Positions 37,773 to 47,776 of a stretch of 64,000 bases of DNA are shown here, one piece after another. The number at the start of each line of letters is the position of its first letter. The stretch's first letter is position 1. Origin of the DNA: Annona cherimola. Taxonomy: Eukaryota; Streptophyta; Magnoliopsida; Magnoliales; Annonaceae. A program made the position numbers and the translations under genes. The stretch spans positions 7,777,579-7,841,578 of the forward strand of contig CM059975.1 of NCBI GenBank assembly GCA_030490835.1, in the 5' to 3' direction. Below the pieces are notes generated by a model, which saw only the letters and a program-made list of their open reading frames with translations, was not told the DNA's origin and did no database searches.

Positions 37773-38063
37773 ATGTCTTCTAGAAAGAAGTACGACTTGC
37801 GTCTTCGAAATAGAGCAGTACGGCTCAAACATAATGAGCCGGGTGGATCGACGAACATGCCCATCAAGATTCCCGATGATGCAACACGAGAAGGCAAGAA
37901 GACTTCATCTTCAACGGCTAGAGTTTCGGTCGCGGGTACCCCCTCGTCCGGTCGCCACAAGGCTTCGGGTGGCGACGTTCTTGCTCGGACTAGAGCTATC
38001 AACGGGATGTCTCGAAGAGCTTTCTTCATCCTTTCTCTTTTTGGCCGAATTGTATTTTTGTAA
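37773..38063 (+). CDS. Small basic ORF on the strand opposite Gypsy pol
   Basis: ATG at 37773 opens about 96 codons starting MSSRKKYDLRLRNRAV, rich in Arg, Lys and Ser, with a hydrophobic end (FFILSLFGRIVFL). It lies after a GC-rich exon-like block (36780-37500) and a T-rich tract. I do not recognise it. It may be part of an opposite-strand transcription unit with the ORF at 39052, or chance. Confidence 0.25.
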   Translation: MSSRKKYDLRLRNRAVRLKHNEPGGSTNMPIKIPDDATREGKKTSSSTARVSVAGTPSSGRHKASGGDVLARTRAINGMSRRAFFILSLFGRIVFL

Positions 38064-38278
38064 ATCTGAATGCTTGTATGCTCATTTTTTGGTTGTGAAG
38101 CCGTGTGAATACCGGCTTGTTTCTTTAGAGAACGTGTTTGTATGATTTGTTGCTTTTGCAGGACACGGATCTTGTAAAATCTTTGTTCTTGACGTCCCAT
38201 GTAATGCTTTGATCACTTGTAGGCCGTTTGGCCATTGAAAATTCTGCATAGGGGCGTTGCAAGGATTTTATATATATA

Positions 38279-38299
38279 GACCTAAAAACTTTTTAGGTC
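38279..38299. repeat. Palindrome CCTAAAAACTTTTTAGG, copy 1 of 3
   Basis: CCTAAAAACTTTTTAGG with flanking GA/TC arms is self-complementary about its central base. Further copies lie at 40593-40613 (same GA/TC arms) and 47597-47616 in non-coding parts of the same element. Confidence 0.9.
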
Positions 38300-39051
38300 A
38301 GTCGACGTCCTTCTTCATTTTCGCGACCAGCGGGCAGAAATACCCATTTTTACGCGTTTATCCGTATTTCTTCCCCTTTTTGCACGATTTCTCTTCCGGG
38401 CGAGTCGAAACTTCCTTCCGTGCCTCTTCTACACTCGTCCTTCACTACAAATGAGCTATTGCAGCGCATTTTCAGGGATTTTTCCCTTTTCACTTGTTGA
38501 CTTCTTCCGGCTCGTCTTCTCTTTCATGGTACTATGAAATTTCAGATTGCTCGGGTACGGATGCAATCCTTTGACCCGGATTTGCAGCTGCCCAAAGTCT
38601 CCGTGCCTTTACTCCTTTGAATGGGTTACTGTCAGCGCATTACCCGTGATTTGTCCTGTTGCTTGTTTGTCTTCTTCCCGAAATTTCTTCTCTCCCGTTG
38701 GATTGACTAAGCATCCGCTGGTTTGAGCATTGGAGCAACCTCAGATCCGAGTTTTGCTGCTGCAAAGAATATGGGTTCTCCGTTAATAGCTTCCATCCTT
38801 CTCGTTAGCTTGTGCCTGATTTCTTCCTTCTTTTCCTCAGATTTTCATGGCTACCCATTTCGTGGAGAGGGCTGCAATCTCTGCATCTGTTTCAGCAGGT
38901 GGGTGGGTATTTCGTCTCCTTTTTAAGCCCCTTTAATGGCGTTTTTGTGGCTGTATTCACTGCTGTTTCTGCTATGCGATTTACTCTCTCTTTGCCTCTT
39001 GATTTCTCGTTTCTGTTGTGCTTCTGTTTCTGACTTTATTTTCCTTGCTTG

Positions 39052-39822
39052 ATGGCTGAATTCATGGGAAATGAAGGAGATTTTCCACCTGTTAATGGGG
39101 GCACAATGCTGCCAAACGGGGGCCTGTTCATGGAAGACCTCCTGCCCCCTGTTGACCCCGTTTCCTCTCCTGTTTCCCTTCTTCAAGGTCCCTGTGCGGG
39201 AGAGATTCTGTTGGAGTGGATAAATGACCTTTGTGAAGAAGAAAGATTGGTGCTGATGGATCTGAATTTTCTGGACGTATTGGATTTGGCTAGAGTCTCA
39301 CTGAACTTTGATCTTTTGACCATGGCTGTAGAGCATTGGATACCCGACCTATGTGTTTTCCGGTTTGGGAGTGTAGAGTTTTCTCCCTCCTTGGAGGAAG
39401 TTGCTGCATTGACCGGGCTGCCTTTGTCTAGCGCCATGTATGCGCCTTGCCCCATTGGTGGCGTGGGAGAGCTCTTGCTTGATCTGTTTGGCTTACGGGC
39501 TTCCACCATTGCCTTGAATTATGTGAACTTTGACATGCATATGCCATTGGACATCTTTTATTCCTTCTTTTCATATAACTGATGGACTGACGGATTGAGA
39601 TGGGTCCATTGTAGGAATGACTTGATCTTTGCCATCCTCACTGAAGAGTTAATTCTTTGTCCGGCCGTCGGCTTTAGGCCCGAATTGCTTCCCGTAGTTT
39701 CCATGGTCATTCGGCATAAATCTCTTGTTTCTTTGGTGTTGGCACATATCTATGAAGGATTAACCTTAAGGCGCTTAGAGAAAACTCCCTTACAAGGTTG
39801 TTTATCCATATTTCCGGTATAA
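39052..39822 (+). pseudogene. Opposite-strand ORF resembling plant mobile domain / DUF7745 proteins
   Basis: The frame opens at ATG 39052 (MAEFMGNEGDFPP), stops at TGA 39580-39582, then continues in the same frame to 39822. The region around LLTMAVEHWIPDLCVFRFG, followed by EFSPSLEEVAALTGLPLS, has the pattern of plant mobile domain (PMD) and DUF7745 proteins: a helix ending in W-x-P, a short F-x-F-G strand and (T/S)P(T/S)LEE(V/Y)A-LxGLP. The later AHIYEGLTLRRLE...LQGCL also resembles the DUF7745 second half. PMD-type ORFs are known as passengers of plant retroelements. It lies between pol and the 3' LTR, transcribed against pol. The TGA may be a recent nonsense change or an unrecognised intron. 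Confidence 0.55.
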
Positions 39823-40592
39823 CATGGATCTCTCTTTCCTTTGCTTTTTCCGTCCATGGATGACCCTCTTGGTGTTCTTTCTTTTGTAGGTATGGCTTTT
39901 GGAGCATTTGGGAGCTTTCATAGGCGTGCCTTGGGCTTTGGTGGAGGGTTCCGGCGGATTTATCGGAACATGCGAGCCCTTCATTCCCAATTGGAGGTTT
40001 TAACTTCCTTTTGCTTGCATCAATCCGATGGCTTAGCCGCCATAGAAGGAATGCTAGATCATCATGAAGCCGCCTTCAACCAACCTCTAAATGCTAAGCG
40101 CTATTCTTTTTGTGGATGTTGGAGGAGTGGGTTAGTGGATTGTATAGCCGTCACATGTATTGTTTTCTCCTTTTCTCTTGGGAAAGCCATGTACTTTGAG
40201 GGATCTTTCTCCTTTGACTTGTAATTGCATCTTTGGGAATAAATGAAATGAAAGGCTTTTTGGCCATGTCTTGATGTTTCTTCTCCTTGCTTTGAATTTG
40301 AACTTTATGAGCTTCAAGAAATCTGTCGTCTTCTATGAATAGTATTGCTGCACTTCCCGGCAAATCCGGATCTTGTCTGTTGAGCCGTTGAGTTGCATTC
40401 CTCATTACGGGTTTCATGAATCTTTCACTAAGACTTGTGTTTTTGCCTTGAATGGATTAAGGAATTGTTCAAGATGAGTTGTAGCTCGTCTCCGGTCTGT
40501 TTGCCCCTTGTTTCTGGGTTCCGGACCCTTTTGGTTGCGTTTTGGGGCATCTGCTGTGCTGCTGGAGTTCTGCTATGCGAGCAACGCTGTCA

Positions 40593-40613
40593 GACCTAAA
40601 AACTTTTTAGGTC
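40593..40613. repeat. Palindrome copy 2 of 3, downstream of Gypsy pol
   Basis: Same CCTAAAAACTTTTTAGG core, 130 bp beyond the pol stop codon. Confidence 0.9.
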
Positions 40614-40745
40614 TAAGAGCTTGTTTCCAGCAGCAGCAGTTCTGCACTCGAGTTTTGCCACTGATTTCACGAGGGATGTAGAGAGGCGGTTTCTGAACGT
40701 TCCCCGTGCTTTGCAGTCGCATTAGTATGTTGATGGTAAGCCCTT

Positions 40746-43700
40746 TTATGGATAGAACCTCTTGACATGGTCCGAACTTATGATTTCGGCCTTCCCATTG
40801 CCTTCGGGTTTTGAAATGGCTAATGCTCCATTTGATAAAACTTTGGCTATAACCCACGGGCCTTCCCAGTTAGGCCTAAACTTGCCTCTTTTATCTGAAG
40901 GATGAACAAGTAGGATCCTTTTCATGACGAGGTCACCCTCTTGGAAGTTCTTAGCTCTTACCGATCGGTTATAAGCCCGTGCCATTCGCCGTTGATATGC
41001 TTGGGTGTGGTGAAGAGCTTGAATTCTCTTTTCATCAAGCAAATCCAGTTGGGATTGGCGTGTTTGCATCCATTCCTCCATTTCTAATTCACTTTCCTTT
41101 AATATCCTCCAAGTTGGGATTTCTACCTCAATAGGTAAGACCGCCTCCATGCCATAGGTTAGAGCATAGGGTGAGAATCCCGTGGCTCTCCGGATAGAAG
41201 TTCGATATGCCCACAAAGCGTATGACAACTTTTCCGCCCAATCTCGGTAGTTCTCCACCATTTTGCTAAGGATCTTGATTAAGGTCTTGTTTGCGGCTTC
41301 TACGGCTCCGTTGGCTTGAGGACGGTAGGGACTTGACTTGTGATGTTGGATTTTGTATTGGGCTAAGAAGTCTTGAACTTTCTTACTAACGAAGACTGTT
41401 CCGTTGTCACTTATGATTGCTTGCGGAAGCCCGAACCTTGATAGAATGTTTCCTTTGATGAAGCGTATGACTTGTGCTGCATTGATAGTTGGAAAGGATG
41501 TTGCTTCAACCCATTTAGTGAAATACTCTATTGCCACCAATATGTATTCATGCCCGCCGATGGATTTAGGAGCTATCTTGCCGATTATGTCTATTCCCCA
41601 AGTTGAGAAGGGCCATGGGGTAGATAGGTAATGCAAGTCCGTTGCGGGTGAGTGTATCAAGTTCCCGTGCTCTTGGCATTTGAAGCATTTCCTCACATAC
41701 TCCGAGCAATCTTTTTCCATTGAGATCCAATAATATCCTTGGCGCATTATCTTTTTTGCCATCACGATCCCATTCATATGTGCTCCGCAGTCCCCATCAT
41801 GGATTTGGGTCATGACTTCCTTTGCCTCTTGCCGGTCAACACAACGTAATAGCATTTGGTTGTGAGACCGTTTGTACAATGTTGCCCCCTGTATTATGTA
41901 GGTAGAGGCTAGTCTCTTGATGGTTCTTCTTTCCGCAAGTGTGATATGATCATCGAATGCTTGGTGCTCCAAGAACTGTCTTATGTCATGATACCACGGC
42001 TTTTCTTCCTCTTGAGTTTCTTCAGCTTCGGCCGTCACTTGCAAGCAATATGCGGGTTGTTGAGATGTTTGCACTGTGATTTCTTGAGTTCCCTTCCCAT
42101 ATGGTATTTCAACCATGGATGCCAAGGTTGCTAGTGCATCCGCCCATTGGTTTTGAGCCCGTGGCGCATAGGTGAAAGTGACTTCTTCGAATGAGTAAAC
42201 CAAGTGAGTTAATGCCGTGTGGTAAGGCTTTAGCTTTTCATCTCGGGTTTCCCATTCTCCATTAGCTTGGTTGATTACCAACTGTGAATCTCCATAGATT
42301 TGAAGTTTTCTTGCCCCCAGCTTGTAGGCTTCCCGTACTCCGGCTATGCAAGCTTCATATTCGGCGATATTGTTTGTGCACGGAAAAATCAACCTTCTTG
42401 ATATCATGATTGGGGCTTGGTTGGGGGAGCAAAGGACAACGCCTATTCCGTTACCCGAAGCATTCCACGCGCCGTCAAAGTACAAGGTCCAAGCATCATT
42501 TTCTTCATCTTGCTCCACAAGTAGTATTTCTTCATCCGGAAAGTCTTCTTGTAGCGGTTGGTAGTCCGGGAGCGCCTGTGCGGCTAAGTAATCCGCTACC
42601 ACTTGTCCCTTGACAGCTTTTCTTGTGACATACACTATGTCAAACTCCGTGAGGAGCAATTGCCACCGCGCTAGCTTTCCCGTCAATACGGTCTTTTGAC
42701 AAAGATACTTTAACGGATCCATTTTTGAGATGAGCAGTATGGTTCGGGACATGATGTATTGCCTTAACTTTTGCACGGCCCATACAAGAGACAAGCATGC
42801 CTTTTCAATCTCCGGATATCTGACTTCCGTAGGGGTATATTTTCTGCTCAAGTAATATATGGCTTGTTCCTTCCGTCCCGAATCATCCGGTTGTCCTAGC
42901 ACCGCCCCCAATGCCGTTGGAGTGACTGAGAGATACAGCAGCAAGGGACCTTCCGCTCTAGGTGGCACCAAGATGGGAGGGTTAACCAAGTAGGCTTTGA
43001 TTTTATCAAAGGCGATTTGGCAATCTTCATTCCATTCTTTGGGAGAGTCTTTTCTTAGCAATTTGAAGATCGGTTCACAAGTGCATGCTAGTCGGGCTAT
43101 GAACCGGCTAATGTATTGAAGTTTGCCCAAGAAGCCCCTTATCTCTTTTTCGGTTGCGGGAGGCGGCATGCTTAGTATTGCCTTGACTTTTGCCGGGTCC
43201 ACCTCAATTCCTTTTCCACTAACGATGAATCTGAGCAAGCGCCCCTTTTGAGCTCCAAAGACACATTTTTGCGGGTTGAGCCTTAGTTGAAATTTCTCCA
43301 TCCGGTTGAATAGTTTTTCCAAGTCTCTTAGATGCTCTCCAAAGGTGCAAGACCGGACTATCATGTCGTCCGCATAGACCTCCATTTCTTTGCCCATCAT
43401 GTCATGGAAGATGGCCGTCATGGTACGTTGATATGTAGCTCCGGCATTTTTCAAACCGAATGGCATTACTTTGTAGCAAAATGTCCCCCAAGGAGTGATG
43501 AAGGATGTCTTTTCTCTATCTTCTTCGGCGATCTTGATTTGATTATACCCGGAGAACCCATCCATGAAGGAGAACCATGTATGGCCCGCCGTGTTGTCGA
43601 TTAGAGCATCGATGTGAGGCAGTGGGAAGTCATCCTTCGGGCTAGCCTTGTTGAGATCTCTATAGTCAATGCACACTCGGACCTTTCCATCCTTCTTAGG

Positions 43701-46700
43701 CACGGGAACAACATTAGCTAGCCATTGCGGGTAGTGAGATACTACCAAGAATCCGGCATTGTATTGCTTGATCACTTCATCCCTTATCTTGGGTATCCAT
43801 TCCGGTTTAAGCCTCCTTAATTTTTGCTTTACCGGCTTGACACCGGCCTTTATTGGGAGTTGATGAGTAATGAGATTTTCGTCAAGTCCGGGCATGTCTT
43901 CGTAGGAAAAGGCGAAGTTGACTAGCCGAGGCTTGAGAAAAGCGAGCATTTGGTTTCTTTCTTCGGCGGATAAGTTCTTTCCAATACGAAGACATTTGGG
44001 TAGTTCCGGGGTTCCCAAATTGACGATCTCGTAGTCTAAAGCTGCGTCTTTGTTTTCATGTCTTTCTATGTTGCCGCGCAGCTCCTCATCAACTCCACGA
44101 TCTTCTGATATTTCTAGCAACTCGTGGGACCAGCGAATGCTGGCCCACATATCCGGCTCCGTTTGTTTCTTTTTCTTTTGAATGGGTACCGGATGCATGA
44201 TATGACTGCTAGAGCCGGGTCTCGAGCAAGTTGGTATCGCATACCAATTTTTGGCTTGTATTTGCATAATGGCGTTTTTTTTTTCATGCCGGTCATCATG
44301 AGCTATCATTAAGACTTCTTGGGTCTCCAATGCCTCGGGTAGTATGTGTCCCGCGCTTATAAACCGAGTTGCTTTGTTCGACTCCTTGAATTTATCTTCC
44401 TCGGGCTTATACCCAAGTCCCCATTTATTGTTCTTTTGTTGAGGATTGAGTAACACCGTCTTTCCTCGGTATTTGATGTTGAACCTTGTTGTTTGCCTCT
44501 CGGCTGGAGATATAACATAGTGGAGCGGAAGCCTTTGCTTTGAAGGGATGTGATGGACTTCATGCATGTCATCCATCTTGAAAGGGAGAGGATCCGAAGA
44601 TTCATACACTTCAATTAGTGGAACTTCATGACAGTTCTCAAATTCCACCGGGATGATGATCTCGGGGTCGGCTTCGATGACCACTAGCTTTCCCGCCGAT
44701 ATGTACTTGAGCTTTTGGTGGAGAGAGGACGGGATGGCTCCGGTTTGATGCAACCAAGGTCTTCCCAATAGCATGTTGAAAGATGCGGGGATGTCCAAGA
44801 CTTGAAAAGGGATGACCATGGTGTCGGGTCCCACTTGGATTTCTATGTCTAGTTCACCCAAGACCGTTTTTTGAGAGTTATCAAAGGCTCTTACATGGTA
44901 GTCGCTCGGCCTCATTTGATCCGTCGGGATTCCAAGCCTTTTGATGGTTCGCAATGGGCAAACATTAAGACTTGCTCCGTTGTCAATGGTTACCAAGGGG
45001 ATCTTCAAGCCATTGTACCCGACCGTGATGCTCAAAGAATGTCCATGGTTGCGTCCTTCCGCGGGAAGCTCCTCATCGGTGAATGTGATGGCGTTAGGGG
45101 CCATTATTTGCCCGATCATGTGAGCCACCGCATCGGGAGTCACCTCCGTGGTTATGTGAGCTTCGCTTAGCACTTTAGTGAAAGCCTCCCTATGCTTTGT
45201 TGATGTGCATAATAGCTCCCATATGGATATTTGAGCCGGCAAGGACTTGAGTTGTGAAGCCACATCGTATGGCGGTTCCTTCTCCGGGTTGGTGATCACG
45301 TTGCGAGCCGGCTCCCGTCGGTAGACTCGGCCATTGGGATAGATGTTGCCTATCTCCGAGCATTGAGGATACTCCCACGGAACCTTGTGCGAGTCGTATG
45401 TTGGCTTTGGCTTGGCCGCTAGTATCACGGGTTCTTGATGAGGAGGAGCAATCTTCAAGTTGCTCACGCCCGGCAATATGAGGTAGTCTTGGCCATGCGC
45501 TTCTTGAGGTTTACGGACATTCCGAGGAGCGGCTCCTTGTAGTGTGATAGTTTCTTGCTTAGCCCGTTGTAGAGTGATCATATAGGCTTCATGACTCGGC
45601 TTTGCGGGTTCCCTTGCAACTTCTATGAAGTTTATGTTTGTTGCATTAGGATTCCTTGGTTCATGCATAGGTAAGGGGTTTTGGATCACATCCTCATGGG
45701 AGTTTGATGAAATTTTGATTTTCCCATCATCTATTAAGTCTTGGATGGCATGTTTGAGGGTAAAACATCTCTCGGTGGTGTGGCCTCTCCCTTGGTGATA
45801 GGCACAAAACTCATTTTCACGGTAGTTCTTAGGAAGGGGATTAGGTGGAGGTTTTGGAGCTAGAGGTGCAAGCATATTCTTTTGGATGAGCATGTTGAGG
45901 ATGTCGGTGTATGACTGGGTGAGAGGTGTAAAATCTCTGTATGCTTTTCTTTGAAAAGGCTTGGGGGTGGTGTCTATGGCGTTTACATCCGGGTTCTTCG
46001 AGGGATTACCATTTTTTGGTTCTTGTTTCCTTCGAGTTGCGTTCCCTTGGTAAGGCCATGGAGAGATGGTGCCATGTCTAATTCCCGCCTCCACTTGGTC
46101 CCCAGCTTGGAGAAGTTGAGTGAAGTTGACGTAGGGGTGAGAAATGAGGTAACCCGAGATGCTCGGGTGTGCGGAGTTGATGATGATAGAGATTTGCTCA
46201 TCCAAAGGCAACGGGCTCTTCATTTTTGCCGCTAATGCCCGCCATCTAGCAATGTACTCGGAGAATGTTTCGTCCCCTTTTTGCTTGAGCGCTTCGAGGT
46301 CGGCCCTTTTGGGAGCCATGTTTAGTTTGTAGGAGAAGCGGTCCATGAAAGCCAAAGAGAGTTGTTCCCATGTTTTGATCAACCGGCAATCCAACGATAT
46401 GTACCATTCCAAGGCGTCCTTCTTTAGGCTATGTTGGAATAGCCTTATCAAGACTTCTTCGCTTTTCACCAAGGGATATAGGATGCCGCAAAAGGCCTTG
46501 AGATGAGCCCTCGGGCATGAGTCTCCTTCATATGCGGGTAGAGCCGGTATCTCGAACTTCTCTGGCAACTTGGTGTCGGGGAACGGGCATAAGTCTTCGA
46601 TTTTGGCCGAAGGTAGGCCCTCCCCTTGATGTTGTCGGATTCGATCCTCCATTTCTTTTAGTTGGTTTTGAAGTTGGTTCTTGAGGTCTTGGATTTCATT

Positions 46701-47024
46701 ACGGCCTTGTTCTAAGACCACCTCCTCTTCTTTGTAGTGATCATTTCGGGATTTGCGGGAGGATGGTTGTGGTCCACCATCTTGCTCTGGAATCCGGGAT
46801 TTATGGGAAGATGGTTGAGGTCCACCGTCTTGCTCCGGATTCGGGTTTTGTGAACAAAATGGTGGTGTAGCCGTGCTCTGACCGCCTATAAGAGGTTGTC
46901 CCATGTTTGACAGGACTTCCTCTAGCTTTTGCATCCTTTTGTCCATTGCCACCATGTAGGCCTCAATGGACTGCTTGAACTGGTGATCCCGATCTTCGTG
47001 ATGTGAGGATTGTTCGGACTCCAT
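40746..47024 (-). CDS. Gypsy (Tat/Ogre lineage) gag-pol polyprotein, intact
   Basis: One uninterrupted frame of about 2090 residues from ATG at 47024 (MESEQSSHHE) to TAA; the frame is open further upstream without ATG. Approximate order in residues: gag 150-320; CCHC-like CAYHQGRGHTTERC about 410; protease with IDNGASLNV about 685 (D-N-G is usual in this lineage); RT 1100-1280 with YADD near 1217; a degenerate first RNase H about 1340-1430 (LYLSVTP where an Asp is expected); a second archaeal-type RNase H about 1510-1650 (YFDGAWNASGNG, NNIAEYEA, GDSQLV); integrase 1750-1970 with HHCC finger and the D, D, E residues (WGIDIIG, SDNGTVF, NGAVEAANK). The extra RNase H is the mark of Tat/Ogre elements. 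The N terminus has a tandem EQDGGPQPSS duplication. Nothing in the frame argues against activity. Confidence 0.96.
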   Translation of the reverse strand: MESEQSSHHEDRDHQFKQSIEAYMVAMDKRMQKLEEVLSNMGQPLIGGQSTATPPFCSQNPNPEQDGGPQPSSHKSRIPEQDGGPQPSSRKSRNDHYKEEEVVLEQGRNEIQDLKNQLQNQLKEMEDRIRQHQGEGLPSAKIEDLCPFPDTKLPEKFEIPALPAYEGDSCPRAHLKAFCGILYPLVKSEEVLIRLFQHSLKKDALEWYISLDCRLIKTWEQLSLAFMDRFSYKLNMAPKRADLEALKQKGDETFSEYIARWRALAAKMKSPLPLDEQISIIINSAHPSISGYLISHPYVNFTQLLQAGDQVEAGIRHGTISPWPYQGNATRRKQEPKNGNPSKNPDVNAIDTTPKPFQRKAYRDFTPLTQSYTDILNMLIQKNMLAPLAPKPPPNPLPKNYRENEFCAYHQGRGHTTERCFTLKHAIQDLIDDGKIKISSNSHEDVIQNPLPMHEPRNPNATNINFIEVAREPAKPSHEAYMITLQRAKQETITLQGAAPRNVRKPQEAHGQDYLILPGVSNLKIAPPHQEPVILAAKPKPTYDSHKVPWEYPQCSEIGNIYPNGRVYRREPARNVITNPEKEPPYDVASQLKSLPAQISIWELLCTSTKHREAFTKVLSEAHITTEVTPDAVAHMIGQIMAPNAITFTDEELPAEGRNHGHSLSITVGYNGLKIPLVTIDNGASLNVCPLRTIKRLGIPTDQMRPSDYHVRAFDNSQKTVLGELDIEIQVGPDTMVIPFQVLDIPASFNMLLGRPWLHQTGAIPSSLHQKLKYISAGKLVVIEADPEIIIPVEFENCHEVPLIEVYESSDPLPFKMDDMHEVHHIPSKQRLPLHYVISPAERQTTRFNIKYRGKTVLLNPQQKNNKWGLGYKPEEDKFKESNKATRFISAGHILPEALETQEVLMIAHDDRHEKKNAIMQIQAKNWYAIPTCSRPGSSSHIMHPVPIQKKKKQTEPDMWASIRWSHELLEISEDRGVDEELRGNIERHENKDAALDYEIVNLGTPELPKCLRIGKNLSAEERNQMLAFLKPRLVNFAFSYEDMPGLDENLITHQLPIKAGVKPVKQKLRRLKPEWIPKIRDEVIKQYNAGFLVVSHYPQWLANVVPVPKKDGKVRVCIDYRDLNKASPKDDFPLPHIDALIDNTAGHTWFSFMDGFSGYNQIKIAEEDREKTSFITPWGTFCYKVMPFGLKNAGATYQRTMTAIFHDMMGKEMEVYADDMIVRSCTFGEHLRDLEKLFNRMEKFQLRLNPQKCVFGAQKGRLLRFIVSGKGIEVDPAKVKAILSMPPPATEKEIRGFLGKLQYISRFIARLACTCEPIFKLLRKDSPKEWNEDCQIAFDKIKAYLVNPPILVPPRAEGPLLLYLSVTPTALGAVLGQPDDSGRKEQAIYYLSRKYTPTEVRYPEIEKACLSLVWAVQKLRQYIMSRTILLISKMDPLKYLCQKTVLTGKLARWQLLLTEFDIVYVTRKAVKGQVVADYLAAQALPDYQPLQEDFPDEEILLVEQDEENDAWTLYFDGAWNASGNGIGVVLCSPNQAPIMISRRLIFPCTNNIAEYEACIAGVREAYKLGARKLQIYGDSQLVINQANGEWETRDEKLKPYHTALTHLVYSFEEVTFTYAPRAQNQWADALATLASMVEIPYGKGTQEITVQTSQQPAYCLQVTAEAEETQEEEKPWYHDIRQFLEHQAFDDHITLAERRTIKRLASTYIIQGATLYKRSHNQMLLRCVDRQEAKEVMTQIHDGDCGAHMNGIVMAKKIMRQGYYWISMEKDCSEYVRKCFKCQEHGNLIHSPATDLHYLSTPWPFSTWGIDIIGKIAPKSIGGHEYILVAIEYFTKWVEATSFPTINAAQVIRFIKGNILSRFGLPQAIISDNGTVFVSKKVQDFLAQYKIQHHKSSPYRPQANGAVEAANKTLIKILSKMVENYRDWAEKLSYALWAYRTSIRRATGFSPYALTYGMEAVLPIEVEIPTWRILKESELEMEEWMQTRQSQLDLLDEKRIQALHHTQAYQRRMARAYNRSVRAKNFQEGDLVMKRILLVHPSDKRGKFRPNWEGPWVIAKVLSNGALAISKPEGNGKAEIISSDHVKRFYP

Positions 47025-47290
47025 CCTAGCCGCTCTTGATCTGGTAACCACGGGGCTTCGATCCACAGTTGATTGGTTTTGCCCCCGAGCTATGGTGAAG
47101 AACCTGAGTAATCAATAAAAAAAGGAGATTAGTACTTGTAAGCGAATAATAAGGAGATCAACCTTTGGATGGATGCTTGGAGGTTCGAGTCCTTTTGTGT
47201 TCTTTGCAAATTTTAAAGGTTTTAAGTTCCACGCGTGAGAATGTTCGAGGTCCACGGGTTCGGGTTTGCCTGAGGTGTTTCTGGAGAAAT

Positions 47291-47422
47291 GACCAGTTCG
47301 CTTGAAGCGTGTCTGGAAAAGGACCAGTTCTCTTGAAGCGTGTCTGGAAGAATGACCAGTTCGCTTGAAGAGTGTCTGGAGAAAGACCAGTTCGCTTGAA
47401 GCGTGTCTGGAAGCGTGACCAG
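47291..47422. repeat. 31-32-bp tandem repeat in the Gypsy leader
   Basis: About four imperfect copies of GACCAGTTCGCTTGAAGCGT plus GTCTGGAAAAG lie between the 5' LTR and gag. The repeat keeps both minus-strand frames open for about 100 codons, but the products are repetitive and not credible proteins. Confidence 0.88.
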
Positions 47423-47596
47423 AAAACACTCAAGTTATGGAAAAGAAGTGATTTTTACGCCGGATTTAACATTAATCAATTTCGTTCTTGCTGGAAGTTG
47501 TTCATTTTGGCTCGTATTAGGTGCCTTAACAGTCACAAGGCAGTATCCAGCAGGTCTTCACGAGTTCTGCTCGTTTTTTTGAGCTGGACGCCTCTG

Positions 47597-47616
47597 GACC
47601 TAAAAACTTTTTAGGT
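47597..47616. repeat. Palindrome copy 3 of 3, in the Gypsy leader
   Basis: Same CCTAAAAACTTTTTAGG core, about 160 bp inside the 5' LTR. Confidence 0.9.
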
Positions 47617-47776
47617 TTCTGCGCGATTTGGGCAGAAACTTCAGAAACTCGCTGCCAGAAGACGGAAATGCATCTGCAACTCGCTGTTCAGCGAGGAAAA
47701 TGCTTCGATTCTTCAGATTCTGACCCCCTTGTGCCGATGTGAACTTGCAATGCCGTCCCCAGCGGAGTCGCCAAGC

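Noticed and set aside
36385..37832. Multiple frames on both strands in the Gypsy 3' region
   Set aside because: GC-rich block followed by a T-rich tract; the frames overlap one another and lack domains. Only the PMD-like ORF, and with doubt the small basic ORF, were kept.
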